DNA of 64,000 bases from Burkholderia aenigmatica. Lineage in GTDB: Bacteria > Pseudomonadota > Gammaproteobacteria > Burkholderiales > Burkholderiaceae. Location: positions 27,975-91,974 of the forward strand of contig NZ_CABVQC010000032.1 of assembly GCF_902499175.1 (NCBI RefSeq), written 5' to 3'. Of the stretch, positions 1-8,116 are shown in pieces. Within the stretch, counting starts at the first letter, position 1. Every line of letters starts with the position of its first letter. The notes below the pieces were generated by a model, which did not search any database, had not been told where the DNA came from, and saw nothing but the letters and a program-made list of their open reading frames with translations. The position numbers and the translations under genes are program-made.

Positions 1-1604
1 CCGTCAAGGAAATCAAGGTCAAAGCTGGCGAGAAAGTCTCGCAAGGCACCGTCATCGCCATCGTCGAAGCAGCAGCAGGCGCCGCCGCACCCGCGAAAGC
101 ACCCGAAGCGGCCAAGCCCGCAGCGGCTGCACCCGCACCGGCCGCAGCCGCTCCTGCACCCGCGCCGCAAGCCGGCAGCTACGCCGGCGCAGTGGACATC
201 GAATGCGACATGCTCGTGCTCGGCGCCGGCCCCGGCGGTTACTCGGCCGCGTTCCGCGCTGCCGATCTCGGCATGAAGACGGTGCTCGTCGAACGCTACT
301 CGACGCTCGGCGGCGTGTGCCTGAACGTCGGCTGCATCCCGTCGAAAGCGCTGCTGCATACGTCGCTCGTCGTCGAAGAAGCCGCGGCGCTCGCGTCGCA
401 CGGCATCACGTTCGGCAAGCCGGAAGTCGATCTCGACAAGCTGCGCGACTTCAAGGGCGGCGTCGTCAAGAAACTGACGACGGGCCTCGCCGGCATGGCG
501 AAGGCACGCAAGGTCGAAGTCGTCACCGGCGTCGGCGCATTCGTCGATCCGTATCACATGGAAGTGCAGGGCGACGGCGGCAAGAAGGTCGTCAAGTTCA
601 AGCAGGCTATCATCGCCGCAGGCTCGCAGGCCGTTAAGCTGCCGTTCATGCCGGAAGATCCGCGGGTCGTCGATTCGACCGGCGCGCTCGAACTGCGTCA
701 ACTGCCGAAGCGCATGCTCGTGATCGGCGGCGGCATCATCGGCCTCGAAATGGCGACGGTGTACTCGACGCTCGGCGCCGAGATCGACGTCGTCGAAATG
801 ATGGACGGCCTGATGATGGGCGCGGACCGTGACCTCGTGAAGGTCTGGGAAAAGTACAACGCGAAGCGCTTCGGCAACGTGATGCTGAAGACCAAGACGG
901 TCGGCGCGGAAGCGAAGGAAGACGGCATCTACGTGAAGTTCGAGGGCGAGAAGGCGCCGGCGGAAGCGCAGCGCTACGACCTCGTGCTCGTCGCGGTGGG
1001 CCGCAGCCCGAACGGCAAGAAGATCGGTGCCGACCAGGCTGGCGTCGCCGTCACGGATCGCGGTTTCATCGACGTCGACAAGCAGATGCGCACGAACGTC
1101 CCGCACATCTTCGCGATCGGCGATATCGTCGGCCAGCCGATGCTCGCGCACAAGGCCGTGCATGAAGGCCACGTCGCAGCGGAAGCCGCGCATGGCGAAA
1201 AGGCGTACTTCGACGCCCTGCAGATTCCGTCGGTGGCGTACACCGATCCGGAAGTGGCCTGGGCCGGCAAGACGGAAGACCAGTGCAAGGCCGAAGGCAT
1301 CAAGTACGGCAAGGCCGTGTTCCCGTGGGCCGCATCGGGCCGCGCGATCGCGAACGGCCGCGATGAAGGCTTCACGAAGCTGATCTTCGATGAGGAAACC
1401 CATCGCGTGATCGGCGGCGCGATCGTCGGCCTGAACGCAGGCGACCTGATCAGCGAAGTGTGCCTCGCCGTCGAGATGGGCGCGGACGCGGAAGACATCG
1501 GCAAGACGATCCATCCGCACCCGACGCTCGGCGAATCGGTCGGCATGGCCGCCGAACTGTACGAAGGCGTCTGTACCGACCTGCCGCCGCAACGCAAGAA
1601 GTAA
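1..1604 (+). CDS. lpdA: Dihydrolipoyl dehydrogenase (E3) with N-terminal lipoyl domain, 5' truncated
   Basis: Reading frame is open from base 3. The first ~22 residues are the C-terminal half of a lipoyl (biotinyl-like) domain ending in a TVIAIVE strand. An Ala/Pro-rich flexible linker of ~35 residues follows, then a complete FAD/NAD disulfide oxidoreductase. Visible are the FAD loop GAGPGG, the redox disulfide in GGVCLNVGCIPSK, a second Rossmann motif (GGGIIGLE), and the dimerisation-domain HPHPTLGES with the catalytic His. E3 reoxidises dihydrolipoamide of pyruvate dehydrogenase with NAD+. A lipoyl-bearing E3 is typical of the beta-proteobacterial pdh operon, so aceE/aceF are expected just upstream of the window. 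A GTG at 192 could be mistaken for the start, but the lipoyl sequence reads in frame through it. A strong terminator follows the stop. Confidence 0.96.
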   Translation, partial: VKEIKVKAGEKVSQGTVIAIVEAAAGAAAPAKAPEAAKPAAAAPAPAAAAPAPAPQAGSYAGAVDIECDMLVLGAGPGGYSAAFRAADLGMKTVLVERYSTLGGVCLNVGCIPSKALLHTSLVVEEAAALASHGITFGKPEVDLDKLRDFKGGVVKKLTTGLAGMAKARKVEVVTGVGAFVDPYHMEVQGDGGKKVVKFKQAIIAAGSQAVKLPFMPEDPRVVDSTGALELRQLPKRMLVIGGGIIGLEMATVYSTLGAEIDVVEMMDGLMMGADRDLVKVWEKYNAKRFGNVMLKTKTVGAEAKEDGIYVKFEGEKAPAEAQRYDLVLVAVGRSPNGKKIGADQAGVAVTDRGFIDVDKQMRTNVPHIFAIGDIVGQPMLAHKAVHEGHVAAEAAHGEKAYFDALQIPSVAYTDPEVAWAGKTEDQCKAEGIKYGKAVFPWAASGRAIANGRDEGFTKLIFDEETHRVIGGAIVGLNAGDLISEVCLAVEMGADAEDIGKTIHPHPTLGESVGMAAELYEGVCTDLPPQRKK

Positions 1605-1640
1605 TGCAGCCGGCAAGGCCGGTCAGGTGCCGGCCATGAA

Positions 1641-1679
1641 AAACGCCGCCGCTCGGGAAACCGGGCGGCGGCGTTTTTA
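1641..1679 (+). terminator. Intrinsic terminator after lpdA
   Basis: A 15-bp GC-rich stem (one G.T wobble) with a GAAA tetraloop is followed by five Ts. It lies 37 bases after the lpdA stop and likely ends the pdh transcript. Confidence 0.9.
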
Positions 1680-1736
1680 TTGGTTCTTGGCCAGGGCAGG
1701 GTGGGCTGGCCTATGCCGACGGCGCGGCGGCGGGAT

Positions 1737-2183
1737 CTACTTCGCCGCCCTGACGAATTGCGGAGCGACGCCGATTTTTTCGCCGAGTTGCCTGATGAAC
1801 GCGTGCAATTCGTCGAGCGGCGCGGCAGCGCCGTGGGGCGGGGGCGTGTCACCCATCGAGACTTCGACTGTGAGGTAGGATTTGTTCGGACTCGATTTCG
1901 CCGGCATCACCACGATCAGGTAGCGGTAATGGCTGGTGTTGTGTTCTCCAGCGATCACGTGTTCCTCGGAAATCACCACCGTTCCATTCTTCGTCAACCA
2001 TGACCGGGCCGCATCCACGATGCCGGCAAACGGTAGCTGGACCGCGTACATTTCCATCGGCCGTGGCGTTCCTGCCGGTTGAGACGTCGTCGCGGGCGGG
2101 GCGGCCGTGGCCGGGCCAGGCATCGCAAGCGCCGCGACGGAAATGGCCGTGGCGACGGCGACGGATCTGAGCGTTCTGTACAT
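1737..2183 (-). CDS. Small secreted protein of unknown function
   Basis: 148 residues from ATG at 2183. An in-frame start further out, at 2285, would place a basic stretch before the signal peptide and is less likely. Residues 1 to ~27 look like a Sec signal peptide: Arg, then a hydrophobic VAVATAISVAALAM core, and an ATA-A cleavage region. The mature part begins Pro/Thr-rich. It continues with mixed alpha/beta sequence containing NGTVVISEEH and HYRYLIVVMP, and shows no catalytic motif I recognise. It runs toward lpdA and shares the lpdA terminator region. Periplasmic or outer-surface location is inferred from the signal peptide only. Function unknown. Confidence 0.65.
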   Translation of the reverse strand: MYRTLRSVAVATAISVAALAMPGPATAAPPATTSQPAGTPRPMEMYAVQLPFAGIVDAARSWLTKNGTVVISEEHVIAGEHNTSHYRYLIVVMPAKSSPNKSYLTVEVSMGDTPPPHGAAAPLDELHAFIRQLGEKIGVAPQFVRAAK

Positions 2184-2302
2184 GAATGAAATGGGACGGC
2201 GAAACGTTCTTCTTCGTGGTGGGCATCCGCGATGCCGTGCGACGAAAGAGGCCAATGACCGGCAGGGATTGTCGCCCGATCGCATGTTCTGGCGCCAGAA
2301 AT

Positions 2303-2330
2303 AAAAAAGCCGCGCTGGGCGCGGCTTTTT
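2303..2330. terminator. Bidirectional intrinsic terminator 3' of phaP
   Basis: A-run, then stem GCCGCGC, loop TGG, stem GCGCGGC and a T-run. It is symmetric, so it works for the minus-strand phasin gene. It also isolates the phasin gene from the next minus-strand gene. Confidence 0.9.
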
Positions 2331-2346
2331 CAGGAGCAGGGGACGC

Positions 2347-2913
2347 TTACGCGGCCGGCTTGCTCGTACGACGTGCAGCAGCGGCGGTAGCAGCCTTCGT
2401 TGCGACGGCAGCAGCGGCGTTGAAGTTCGTTTCAGCGATTTCGACGGCTTGCTTCGTTGCCTTCTGAACCGTTTCGTACGTGGTGTTCGCAGCGTTCAGT
2501 GCCGACTTCAGCGCAGCGACAGCCGTTTCCGAACCAGCCGGGGCGTTCTTCGCGACGTTGTCGACGAGTGCCTGGACCTTCTTGTTCTGCTCTTCGAATT
2601 GCGCTTCGGCAACCTTCGTGAACTCGGCTTGCGTCGACGATGCGATTTCATACAGGTGACGGCCGTACGACAGCACCTTTTCCGCGACCGGCTGCGACAG
2701 GCTGGCTTGCAGCGCGATCAGTTCCTGTGCGTCCTTCACCGACAGCAGGCGCTGTGCGTTTTCCTGGCTCTCGGCCAGCGTCGACTTCACGACCTGCAGG
2801 TTGAGTTCGATCAGCTTTTCGACGCCTTCGAACGCCTTGGTCGTCAGACCGAACAGGCTTTCGAGGTTGGCTTTCTGGGCGGCGGCGATTTGCTCGGGGG
2901 TCAGCAAGGACAT
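2347..2913 (-). CDS. phaP: Phasin family protein (PHA granule-associated)
   Basis: 188 residues starting at MSLLTPEQIAAAQ. The ATG at 2911-2913 has an AGGAG box six bases upstream, so the longer in-frame extension to 3063 is rejected. The protein is a soluble, cysteine-free, heptad-rich alpha-helical chain (QVVKSTLAESQENAQRLLSV, VAEKVLSYGRHLYEIASS). It ends in an Ala/Thr/Lys-rich tail TAAAARRTSKPAA, typical of phasins that coat polyhydroxyalkanoate granules and limit their size. It is monocistronic, with its own terminator and a well-formed promoter (3014-3041) framed by an inverted 12-mer. That architecture fits control by the PHA-sensing repressor PhaR, though phaR itself is not in the window. 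Confidence 0.92.
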   Translation of the reverse strand: MSLLTPEQIAAAQKANLESLFGLTTKAFEGVEKLIELNLQVVKSTLAESQENAQRLLSVKDAQELIALQASLSQPVAEKVLSYGRHLYEIASSTQAEFTKVAEAQFEEQNKKVQALVDNVAKNAPAGSETAVAALKSALNAANTTYETVQKATKQAVEIAETNFNAAAAVATKAATAAAARRTSKPAA

Positions 2914-2989
2914 GTCAAGCTCCTGAAAAGCGATCGCGTCGATCGCAGGGGAAAGGGCACTACGCTGGGGAACCTCGGATGCGCGTGCT

Positions 2990-3001
2990 TTGTGCAACGC
3001 A
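2990..3001 (+). promoter_or_regulatory. Candidate PhaR-type operator, copy 1 (downstream of the -10)
   Basis: TTGTGCAACGCA at 2990-3001 is the exact reverse complement of 3052-3063. It lies just downstream of the predicted transcription start of the minus-strand phasin promoter. Assignment to PhaR is inferred from the phasin context and from PhaR's known habit of binding paired sites at phasin promoters. Confidence 0.6.
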
Positions 3002-3013
3002 GCAATGAGGCTT

Positions 3014-3041
3014 ATTTTAGGGCAGACAAAACCATTGTCAA
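3014..3041 (-). promoter_or_regulatory. Sigma-70 promoter of phaP
   Basis: Reading the minus strand: TTGACA (bases 3041-3036), 16-bp spacer, TAAAAT (3019-3014). The -35 is a perfect consensus match and the -10 is 5/6. The 5' leader would be about 95 bases. Confidence 0.8.
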
Positions 3042-3048
3042 GTATTTT

Positions 3049-3063
3049 TTGTGCGTTGCACAA
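3049..3063. promoter_or_regulatory. Candidate PhaR-type operator, copy 2 (upstream of the -35)
   Basis: A perfect palindrome, TTGTGC-GTT-GCACAA. Its 3052-3063 part is the inverted copy of the 12-mer at 2990-3001. It ends eight bases upstream of the -35 box of the phasin promoter. Confidence 0.6.
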
Positions 3064-3566
3064 TCATGACAAATTATCGATAAAACAACGAGTTATCGCG
3101 TCGATTCGGAATCGGTTTCAGGCGTGTTCCCGGATGGTGCGCACGACCGTGGGGCAGGCGCGGCGCACCATGATCATGCACAGGTAAACCTGACAGGCCT
3201 GTGGAACGTTATCCTTCTGTTCCTGTCGAAAAACGCGCCGTTTCGATGCGTGTACCGTGGCGACGTGCCGTCGTCATGGCCGAGACCGGCGCCCCTGGCA
3301 CCCCGAGCGCCGGATACGTAGTTTCCCCGCTTTAAATCGCCTCCGAAGTGACGTTATCTCAATTAACCGTGTGTAATCGGGAGACGGGTACTGTCGGGCA
3401 GCGCATCCCATCAATTTTTTCGATGGGAGCGGGAGGGTTCATTGGTCAGAGGTTGGCCGACCCTTACATTCCGGTTTAACGACGATCGGTAAGTGCCTAA
3501 TATTGCTCTTTTTTTCAGCTTTAACTACACTTGCGGAAACCTCCCGCCCGCTTTGTCCAGACCCCA
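3064..3566. other. Long intergenic region between phaP and pbpG
   Basis: About 500 bases, less GC-rich than the genes. It contains a short imperfect inverted repeat (CACAGG...CCTGTG near 3180-3205), a CCCATC/GATGGG hairpin at 3407-3427, and a possible weak promoter for pbpG at 3475-3503. I see no convincing coding frame or structured RNA. Confidence 0.5.
3475..3503 (+). promoter_or_regulatory. Possible pbpG promoter
   Basis: A good -10, TAATAT at 3498-3503, lies 17 bp after a poor -35, TTTAAC. It would give a leader of about 55 bases to the ATG at 3567. Confidence 0.35.
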
Positions 3567-4733
3567 ATGAAAGCCGAATCGTTTTCACCGCGCAGATTGT
3601 TGCAGAGCATGACGCTCGGCACGGCTGTGTCGGTCGCAGTCGCCTTGCTGGCGACCACCGCGACCGTCGCGCCCGCTGACGCCTTTGCCGCCACTGCGAA
3701 GACCCAACAAGCCGCCAAGAAAAAGGCTGTCGCTCCTGCTTCGTCCGCGAAGAAGAAGTCTGCCAAGGCCAGCTCCGACAAATCCGCCAAGGTCGCCGCA
3801 GCCGATGCGCCGCGCGCGAAGGCATCGCGCAAGCGCGTGACGCTCGCGTCGAACGTGCATGGCGGCCATCACGGCGCAGTTCGCAAGGTCGCGTTCCAGC
3901 CGCGCCGGCCGACCGTCGGCCAGGCTTTCGGCCTGCACGACACGCCGGACGCGCTCGCGCTGCGTTCGAGCGTCGCGTACGTCGTCGACCAAAACTCGGG
4001 CGAGCCGCTGTTCGACAAGAATTCGCACGCCGTCGTGCCGATCGCGTCGATCTCGAAGCTGATGACCGCAATGGTCGTGCTCGACTCAAAGACGCCGATG
4101 ACCGACCAGATCGAAGTCACCGACGAAGACCGCGACTACGAGAAGGGCACGGGCTCGCGCCTGTCGGTCGGCTCGGTGCTGTCGCGTGAAGACATGCTGC
4201 ACATCGCGCTGATGGCGTCGGAAAACCGCGCGGCCGCCGCGCTGTCGCGTTACTACCAGGGTGGCCGCCCGGCGTTCATCGCCGCGATGAACGCGAAGGC
4301 GAAGTCGCTCGGCATGACCGACACGCACTTCGAGAATTCGACGGGTCTGTCGAGCTCGAACGTGTCGAGCGCGCGCGACCTCGTGAAGATGGTCAATGCG
4401 GCGTACCAGTACCCGATGATTCGTCAGTTCTCGACCGATCGCACCTACGAGGTGTACACGGGCAAGCGCAATCTCGTCTACAACAGCACGAACGCGCTGA
4501 TCCGCGGCAATGGCTCGTGGGACATCGGTCTGCAGAAGACGGGCTTCATCAACGAAGCGGGCGAATGCCTCGTGATGCAGGCGACGATCCACGGCAAGCC
4601 GATGGTGATGGTGCTGCTGGATTCGTTCGGCAAGTATTCGCGCTTCGCCGATGCGGCGCGCCTGCGCAACTGGCTCGATGCCGGCGGCGGCGAGCGCCTG
4701 ACGGCGGCCAACACGCCGAACGGCGGAACCTGA
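3567..4733 (+). CDS. pbpG: D-alanyl-D-alanine endopeptidase (PBP7 type)
   Basis: 388 residues from ATG at 3567. A TTG at 3531 is in frame but would add a non-signal N-terminus. Residues ~10-45 form a signal/anchor segment, followed by a ~60-residue Lys/Ala-rich, probably disordered linker. The peptidase S11 domain carries all three serine-penicilloyl motifs: SISK (nucleophile Ser and Lys), SEN, and KTG in LQKTGFINEAG. The family cleaves DD-crosslinks in periplasmic peptidoglycan and contributes to sacculus remodelling. It stands alone in front of a bidirectional terminator. The lysine-rich linker is longer than in E. coli PBP7 and may bind wall polymers, which is inference. No clear Shine-Dalgarno precedes either start. 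Confidence 0.9.
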   Translation: MKAESFSPRRLLQSMTLGTAVSVAVALLATTATVAPADAFAATAKTQQAAKKKAVAPASSAKKKSAKASSDKSAKVAAADAPRAKASRKRVTLASNVHGGHHGAVRKVAFQPRRPTVGQAFGLHDTPDALALRSSVAYVVDQNSGEPLFDKNSHAVVPIASISKLMTAMVVLDSKTPMTDQIEVTDEDRDYEKGTGSRLSVGSVLSREDMLHIALMASENRAAAALSRYYQGGRPAFIAAMNAKAKSLGMTDTHFENSTGLSSSNVSSARDLVKMVNAAYQYPMIRQFSTDRTYEVYTGKRNLVYNSTNALIRGNGSWDIGLQKTGFINEAGECLVMQATIHGKPMVMVLLDSFGKYSRFADAARLRNWLDAGGGERLTAANTPNGGT

Positions 4734-4774
4734 TCGCACGCTGGCGTGGCGGTTCGCTGCCACGCCGATGGCTG

Positions 4775-4804
4775 AAAAAAAGCCCCGCAATCGCGGGGCT
4801 TTTT
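4775..4804. terminator. Bidirectional intrinsic terminator between pbpG and the IclR gene
   Basis: A7, stem GCCCCGC, loop AATC, stem GCGGGGC, T5. It serves the convergent pair pbpG (+) and the regulator (-). Confidence 0.93.
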
Positions 4805-4825
4805 CATTGGGTGCGCGGGAGCGGC

Positions 4826-5635
4826 TTACGCCTGCCGCTGCAGCCCGTCTGCGTCCTTCGCGGGCGCCGGCCGGTAGCCGAGCGATTCCGAAATGGTGAG
4901 GGCCGTCCGGCTCAACTGGCCGAGCCACGCATCCTGCAGACGATCGGCCGGTGCCGACAGCGACAGGCCCGCGACGAGCTTGCCCGAATCGTCGTAGATG
5001 CCGGCCGCGATACAGCGCACGCCGAGCTCCAGCTCCTCGTTGTCGCGCGCGCACGATTGCTGGCGGACGATCGTCAGCTCGCGCTCGAGCTTTGCGATGT
5101 CGGTGATGCTGTTCTGCGTATGGCCGGACAGCCCCGTGCGCGTCGCGTAGGCGCGCACGCGCGACGTTTCGTCGGCCGCGAGGAACAGCTTGCCGACCGA
5201 CGTGAGGTGCAGCGGCGCGCGGCCACCGATCGCGCGGACGACCTGCATTCCCGAACGCTCCGAATACGCACGCTCGATGTAGACGATCTCGTCGCCCTGG
5301 CGTACCGACAGGTTCACGGTCTGCCCGGTGAGGCGGTGCAGCTCGCGCATCGGCATCAACGCCGCGTCGCGCACCGACAGGCGCGCCTTCACGAGGTTGC
5401 CGAGCTCCAGCAGCCGCATGCCGAGGCGGTAGGTGCCGGGATCGGAGCGGTCGACGAGACGGCAGGTCACCATGTCGTTGAGGATGCGGTGTGCTGTCGA
5501 CGGGTGCAGCTCCGTCCGCTGCGCAAGTTCCTTCAGGCTGACAGGGTCACTGTGCGCGGCGAGCGCGTCCAGCAGCCGCATCATACGTTCGATCACCTGG
5601 ATCGACGTTTTGGAATCCGGGGTGGGTTGGCTCAT
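4826..5635 (-). CDS. IclR-family transcriptional regulator, divergent from lutAB
   Basis: 269 residues from ATG at 5635 (MSQPTPDSKTS). A winged helix-turn-helix spans ~10-75 (SLKELAQRTELHPSTAHRIL is the recognition region). It is followed by the IclR effector domain with GQTVNLSVRQGDE and LHLTSVGKLFLA. The last ~15 residues are a non-conserved tail. It is transcribed away from lutA, with 182 bp between the starts. That gap holds overlapping inverted repeats (5704-5716, 5715-5728) suitable as operators. Control of lactate utilisation, in place of the GntR-type LldR/LutR of other bacteria, is inferred from this arrangement. No Shine-Dalgarno is visible before the chosen ATG, so the start is uncertain by some residues. 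Confidence 0.85.
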   Translation of the reverse strand: MSQPTPDSKTSIQVIERMMRLLDALAAHSDPVSLKELAQRTELHPSTAHRILNDMVTCRLVDRSDPGTYRLGMRLLELGNLVKARLSVRDAALMPMRELHRLTGQTVNLSVRQGDEIVYIERAYSERSGMQVVRAIGGRAPLHLTSVGKLFLAADETSRVRAYATRTGLSGHTQNSITDIAKLERELTIVRQQSCARDNEELELGVRCIAAGIYDDSGKLVAGLSLSAPADRLQDAWLGQLSRTALTISESLGYRPAPAKDADGLQRQA

Positions 5636-5703
5636 GTCGGGGGAGAAATCGGTTGACGCGTCAAGCGGTGTTGCAACGATTGTATCTCGTATCGTGAAAA
5701 AAG

Positions 5704-5728
5704 CGAACGGCGTTCGAGGAAATCCTCG
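5704..5728. promoter_or_regulatory. Overlapping inverted repeats, candidate IclR operator
   Basis: CGAAC-GGC-GTTCG (5704-5716) overlaps CGAGGA-AA-TCCTCG (5715-5728) in the divergent region between the IclR gene and lutA, 34 bases upstream of the lutA -35 box. Confidence 0.45.
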
Positions 5729-5761
5729 TTTCGCGCGGTGCGGGCTTGCGCGCGAGCGGCG

Positions 5762-5790
5762 TTGGTCTTGCCGGCCAAACGGCGGATAAT
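5762..5790 (+). promoter_or_regulatory. Promoter of lutAB
   Basis: TTGGTC at 5762-5767, exact 17-bp spacer, GATAAT at 5785-5790. The leader would be ~20 bases, containing GAAGGAG before the lutA ATG. Confidence 0.55.
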
Positions 5791-5817
5791 GAGAGCCGTT
5801 TTCTCGAAGGAGCACGT

Positions 5818-6540
5818 ATGCGAGTCGGTTTGTTCGTGACCTGCCTGGTCGATCTGATGCGCCCCGAAATCGGTTTTTCGGCGCTCAAGCTGATTCGCGA
5901 CGCCGGCTACGAGGTGATCGTGCCGCCCGCGCAGACTTGCTGCGGCCAGCCGGCCTACAACTCGGGCGACCGCGCGCTGGCGCGCGATCTCGCGGAAAAG
6001 ACCTTGCGCGAGTTCGAGCAGTTCGATTACGTCGTCGCGCCGTCGGGGGCATGCGGCGGGATGATTCGCGCGCATTACGGCGACCTGTTCCGTGACGACC
6101 CCGAGCTGATGGGGCGCTATACGCGGTTCCAGCAGAAAGTCTACGAACTGACCGATTTCCTGGCGAATGTCGCGAAGGTGTCGCTCGCGCCCGGCGAATT
6201 CACGGGGCCCGTCACCTATCACGATTCGTGCTCGGGCCTGCGCGAGCTCGGCGTGAAGGCGCAGCCGCGCGCGCTGCTCGCGCAGCGCGGCATCGCGGTC
6301 ACCGAGATGAAGGACTGCGAGCACTGCTGCGGCTTCGGCGGCACGTTCGCGGTCAAGTACGGCGACATTTCGGCGGCCATCGCGGACGAGAAATGTGCGA
6401 ACGTGCGCGCGTCGGGTACGGGCGCCGTCGTGCTCGGCGATCTCGGCTGCATGCTGAACATCGAAGGGCGGTTGCGCCGCACCGGCGACCGCGACACGCG
6501 CGTGCTGCACGTCGCGCAGGTGCTGGCGGGCGACGTCTGA
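5818..6540 (+). CDS. lutA: L-lactate oxidation complex subunit LutA/LldE (Fe-S protein)
   Basis: 240 residues, with GAAGGAG seven bases before ATG 5818. It has two CCG (cysteine-rich) domains with the motifs CCGQPAYNSGD and CCGFGGTFAVK, each preceded by an upstream Cys (LVTC-type and HDSCSG). This is the hallmark of LutA/heterodisulfide-reductase-D-like proteins that carry Fe-S clusters. With LutB (and usually LutC) it forms the cytoplasmic, flavin-independent L-lactate to pyruvate oxidation system. It is 34 bp from lutB and co-directional, so one operon. The motifs and pairing with lutB make the identity firm. Glycolate-oxidase GlcF-like function is the less likely alternative, because GlcF is longer and carries its own ferredoxin domain. 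Confidence 0.93.
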   Translation: MRVGLFVTCLVDLMRPEIGFSALKLIRDAGYEVIVPPAQTCCGQPAYNSGDRALARDLAEKTLREFEQFDYVVAPSGACGGMIRAHYGDLFRDDPELMGRYTRFQQKVYELTDFLANVAKVSLAPGEFTGPVTYHDSCSGLRELGVKAQPRALLAQRGIAVTEMKDCEHCCGFGGTFAVKYGDISAAIADEKCANVRASGTGAVVLGDLGCMLNIEGRLRRTGDRDTRVLHVAQVLAGDV

Positions 6541-6574
6541 CGCCCGGTTCCGCTCACTTTTCCCCGATACCGCG

Positions 6575-7987
6575 ATGCAAGTCCAATCGATGCATTTCAA
6601 GGCGCGCGCCGGCCAGAAGCTGGCCGACCAGCGCCTGCAGCAGAACCTGAAGAAGCTGTCGACGAAGTTCGTGTCCGCGCGCGCCGATGCGATGACCGCG
6701 ATCGACTTCCCGGCCACGCGCGCCGCGCTGAAGGCCCGTCGCAACCGCGCGCTGGAGAACCTCGACGTATGGCTCGAGGCGTTCGAGCGCGAGGCGGCGC
6801 GGCGCGGCACGACGGTGCTGTTCGCCGAAACGACCGCGGACGCCGCGCGGCTCGTGGCCGACATCGCGCGCCGTCACGACGTGAGGAAGGTCATCAAGAC
6901 CAAGTCGATGGTGTCGGAGGAAATGCGCCTGAACGCGGTGCTCGCGGAGATGGGCGTGCAGTCGATCGAGACGGATCTCGGCGAATACATCCTGCAGATC
7001 AACGACAACGAGCCGCCGAGCCACATCATTGCGCCCGTCGTGCACAAGGACAAGGACGAGATCGCCGACCTGTTCGCGCGCACGCACCATCGCGAGCGGC
7101 TCACCGAGATTCCGGACATGACGCGTGAGGCGCGCGAGGTGCTGCGCCCGCATTTCATGTCGGCCGACATGGGCGTGACGGGCGGCAACTTCGTGATCGC
7201 CGAGACCGGCTCGGTCGCGATCGTGACGAACGAAGGGAACGAGGGGATGTGCACGGTGATGCCGCGCGTGCATGTGGCGGTGACGGGCATCGAGAAGGTG
7301 CTGCCGACGCTCGAGGATCTCGCGACTGCGATGCGCCTGCTGCCGCGTTCCGCGACGGGGCAGAAGACGTCGAACTATTTCTCGCTGCTGACCGGGCCCC
7401 GCGGCCCAGGCGACGAGGACGGCCCCGAGCACAACTACGTGGTGCTCGTCGACGGCGGCCGCACCGGGCTGATCGGCGGCGAGTTCCAGGAAATGCTGCG
7501 CTGCATCCGTTGCGGCGCTTGCATGAACCATTGTCCGGTTTACCAGAAGGTCGGCGGCCATGCGTACGGCTGGGTCTATCCGGGACCGATGGGGTCGGTG
7601 CTGACGCCGAGCTACGTCGGGCTCGACCGCGCGCTCGACCTGCCGCAGGCCGCGACGCTCTGCGGGGAATGCGACAGCGTGTGTCCGGCCGGGATTCCGT
7701 TGTCGCATCTGTTGCGCACGCTGCGCGAGAAGCAGGTCGAGCGGCACCTGCGGCCGTGGCGCGAGCGGGCGGCGCTCGCCGCATGGGGCTTCGTCGCGCG
7801 CCGGCCGATGTTGTACGCGCTGACGACCAAGCTCGCGGTGCGCATCCTCGAGCGGCTGGGCGGCAACGGCGGCACGCTGCGGCGCCTGCCGATGATGGGC
7901 GGCTGGATGGATACGCGCGACATGCCGACACCGACCGGGCGCACGTTCCGCGAGCTGTACGCGGCGTCGCAAAGTCACCTCGGCTGA
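6575..7987 (+). CDS. lutB: L-lactate oxidation iron-sulfur protein LutB/LldF
   Basis: 470 residues from ATG 6575. The N-terminal two thirds is an LUD (DUF162) domain, with KTKSMVSEEM, TDLGEYILQ and the GGNFVIAETGSVAIVTNEGN segment. It is followed by a di-cluster ferredoxin module: CIRCGACMNHCPVY (about residue 310) and CGECDSVCPAGIP (about 363), each a CxxCxxCxxxCP-type [4Fe-4S] site. The C-terminal DUF3390-like tail reaches RTFRELY. The protein is the electron-transferring subunit of LutABC lactate oxidation. Downstream of the stop there is no lutC; a short unrelated gene begins 130 bp later. The missing LUD partner must be encoded elsewhere or be dispensable. Confidence 0.94.
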   Translation: MQVQSMHFKARAGQKLADQRLQQNLKKLSTKFVSARADAMTAIDFPATRAALKARRNRALENLDVWLEAFEREAARRGTTVLFAETTADAARLVADIARRHDVRKVIKTKSMVSEEMRLNAVLAEMGVQSIETDLGEYILQINDNEPPSHIIAPVVHKDKDEIADLFARTHHRERLTEIPDMTREAREVLRPHFMSADMGVTGGNFVIAETGSVAIVTNEGNEGMCTVMPRVHVAVTGIEKVLPTLEDLATAMRLLPRSATGQKTSNYFSLLTGPRGPGDEDGPEHNYVVLVDGGRTGLIGGEFQEMLRCIRCGACMNHCPVYQKVGGHAYGWVYPGPMGSVLTPSYVGLDRALDLPQAATLCGECDSVCPAGIPLSHLLRTLREKQVERHLRPWRERAALAAWGFVARRPMLYALTTKLAVRILERLGGNGGTLRRLPMMGGWMDTRDMPTPTGRTFRELYAASQSHLG

Positions 7988-8116
7988 TGACTGTTCATCC
8001 GGCGACAACAGTGCGTTCGCTATTTGTATATTTATCTCGATAGGTGCGGTCTATAGAATCCTGTCTGTAGTCCCCGGAATTGGGTTTCGGGGTACGAGGT
8101 CAAGGAGGTCCGCATC

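Noticed and set aside
192..1604. lpdA starting at GTG 192
   Set aside because: The frame is open upstream and encodes a lipoyl domain plus linker, so the gene continues beyond the window.
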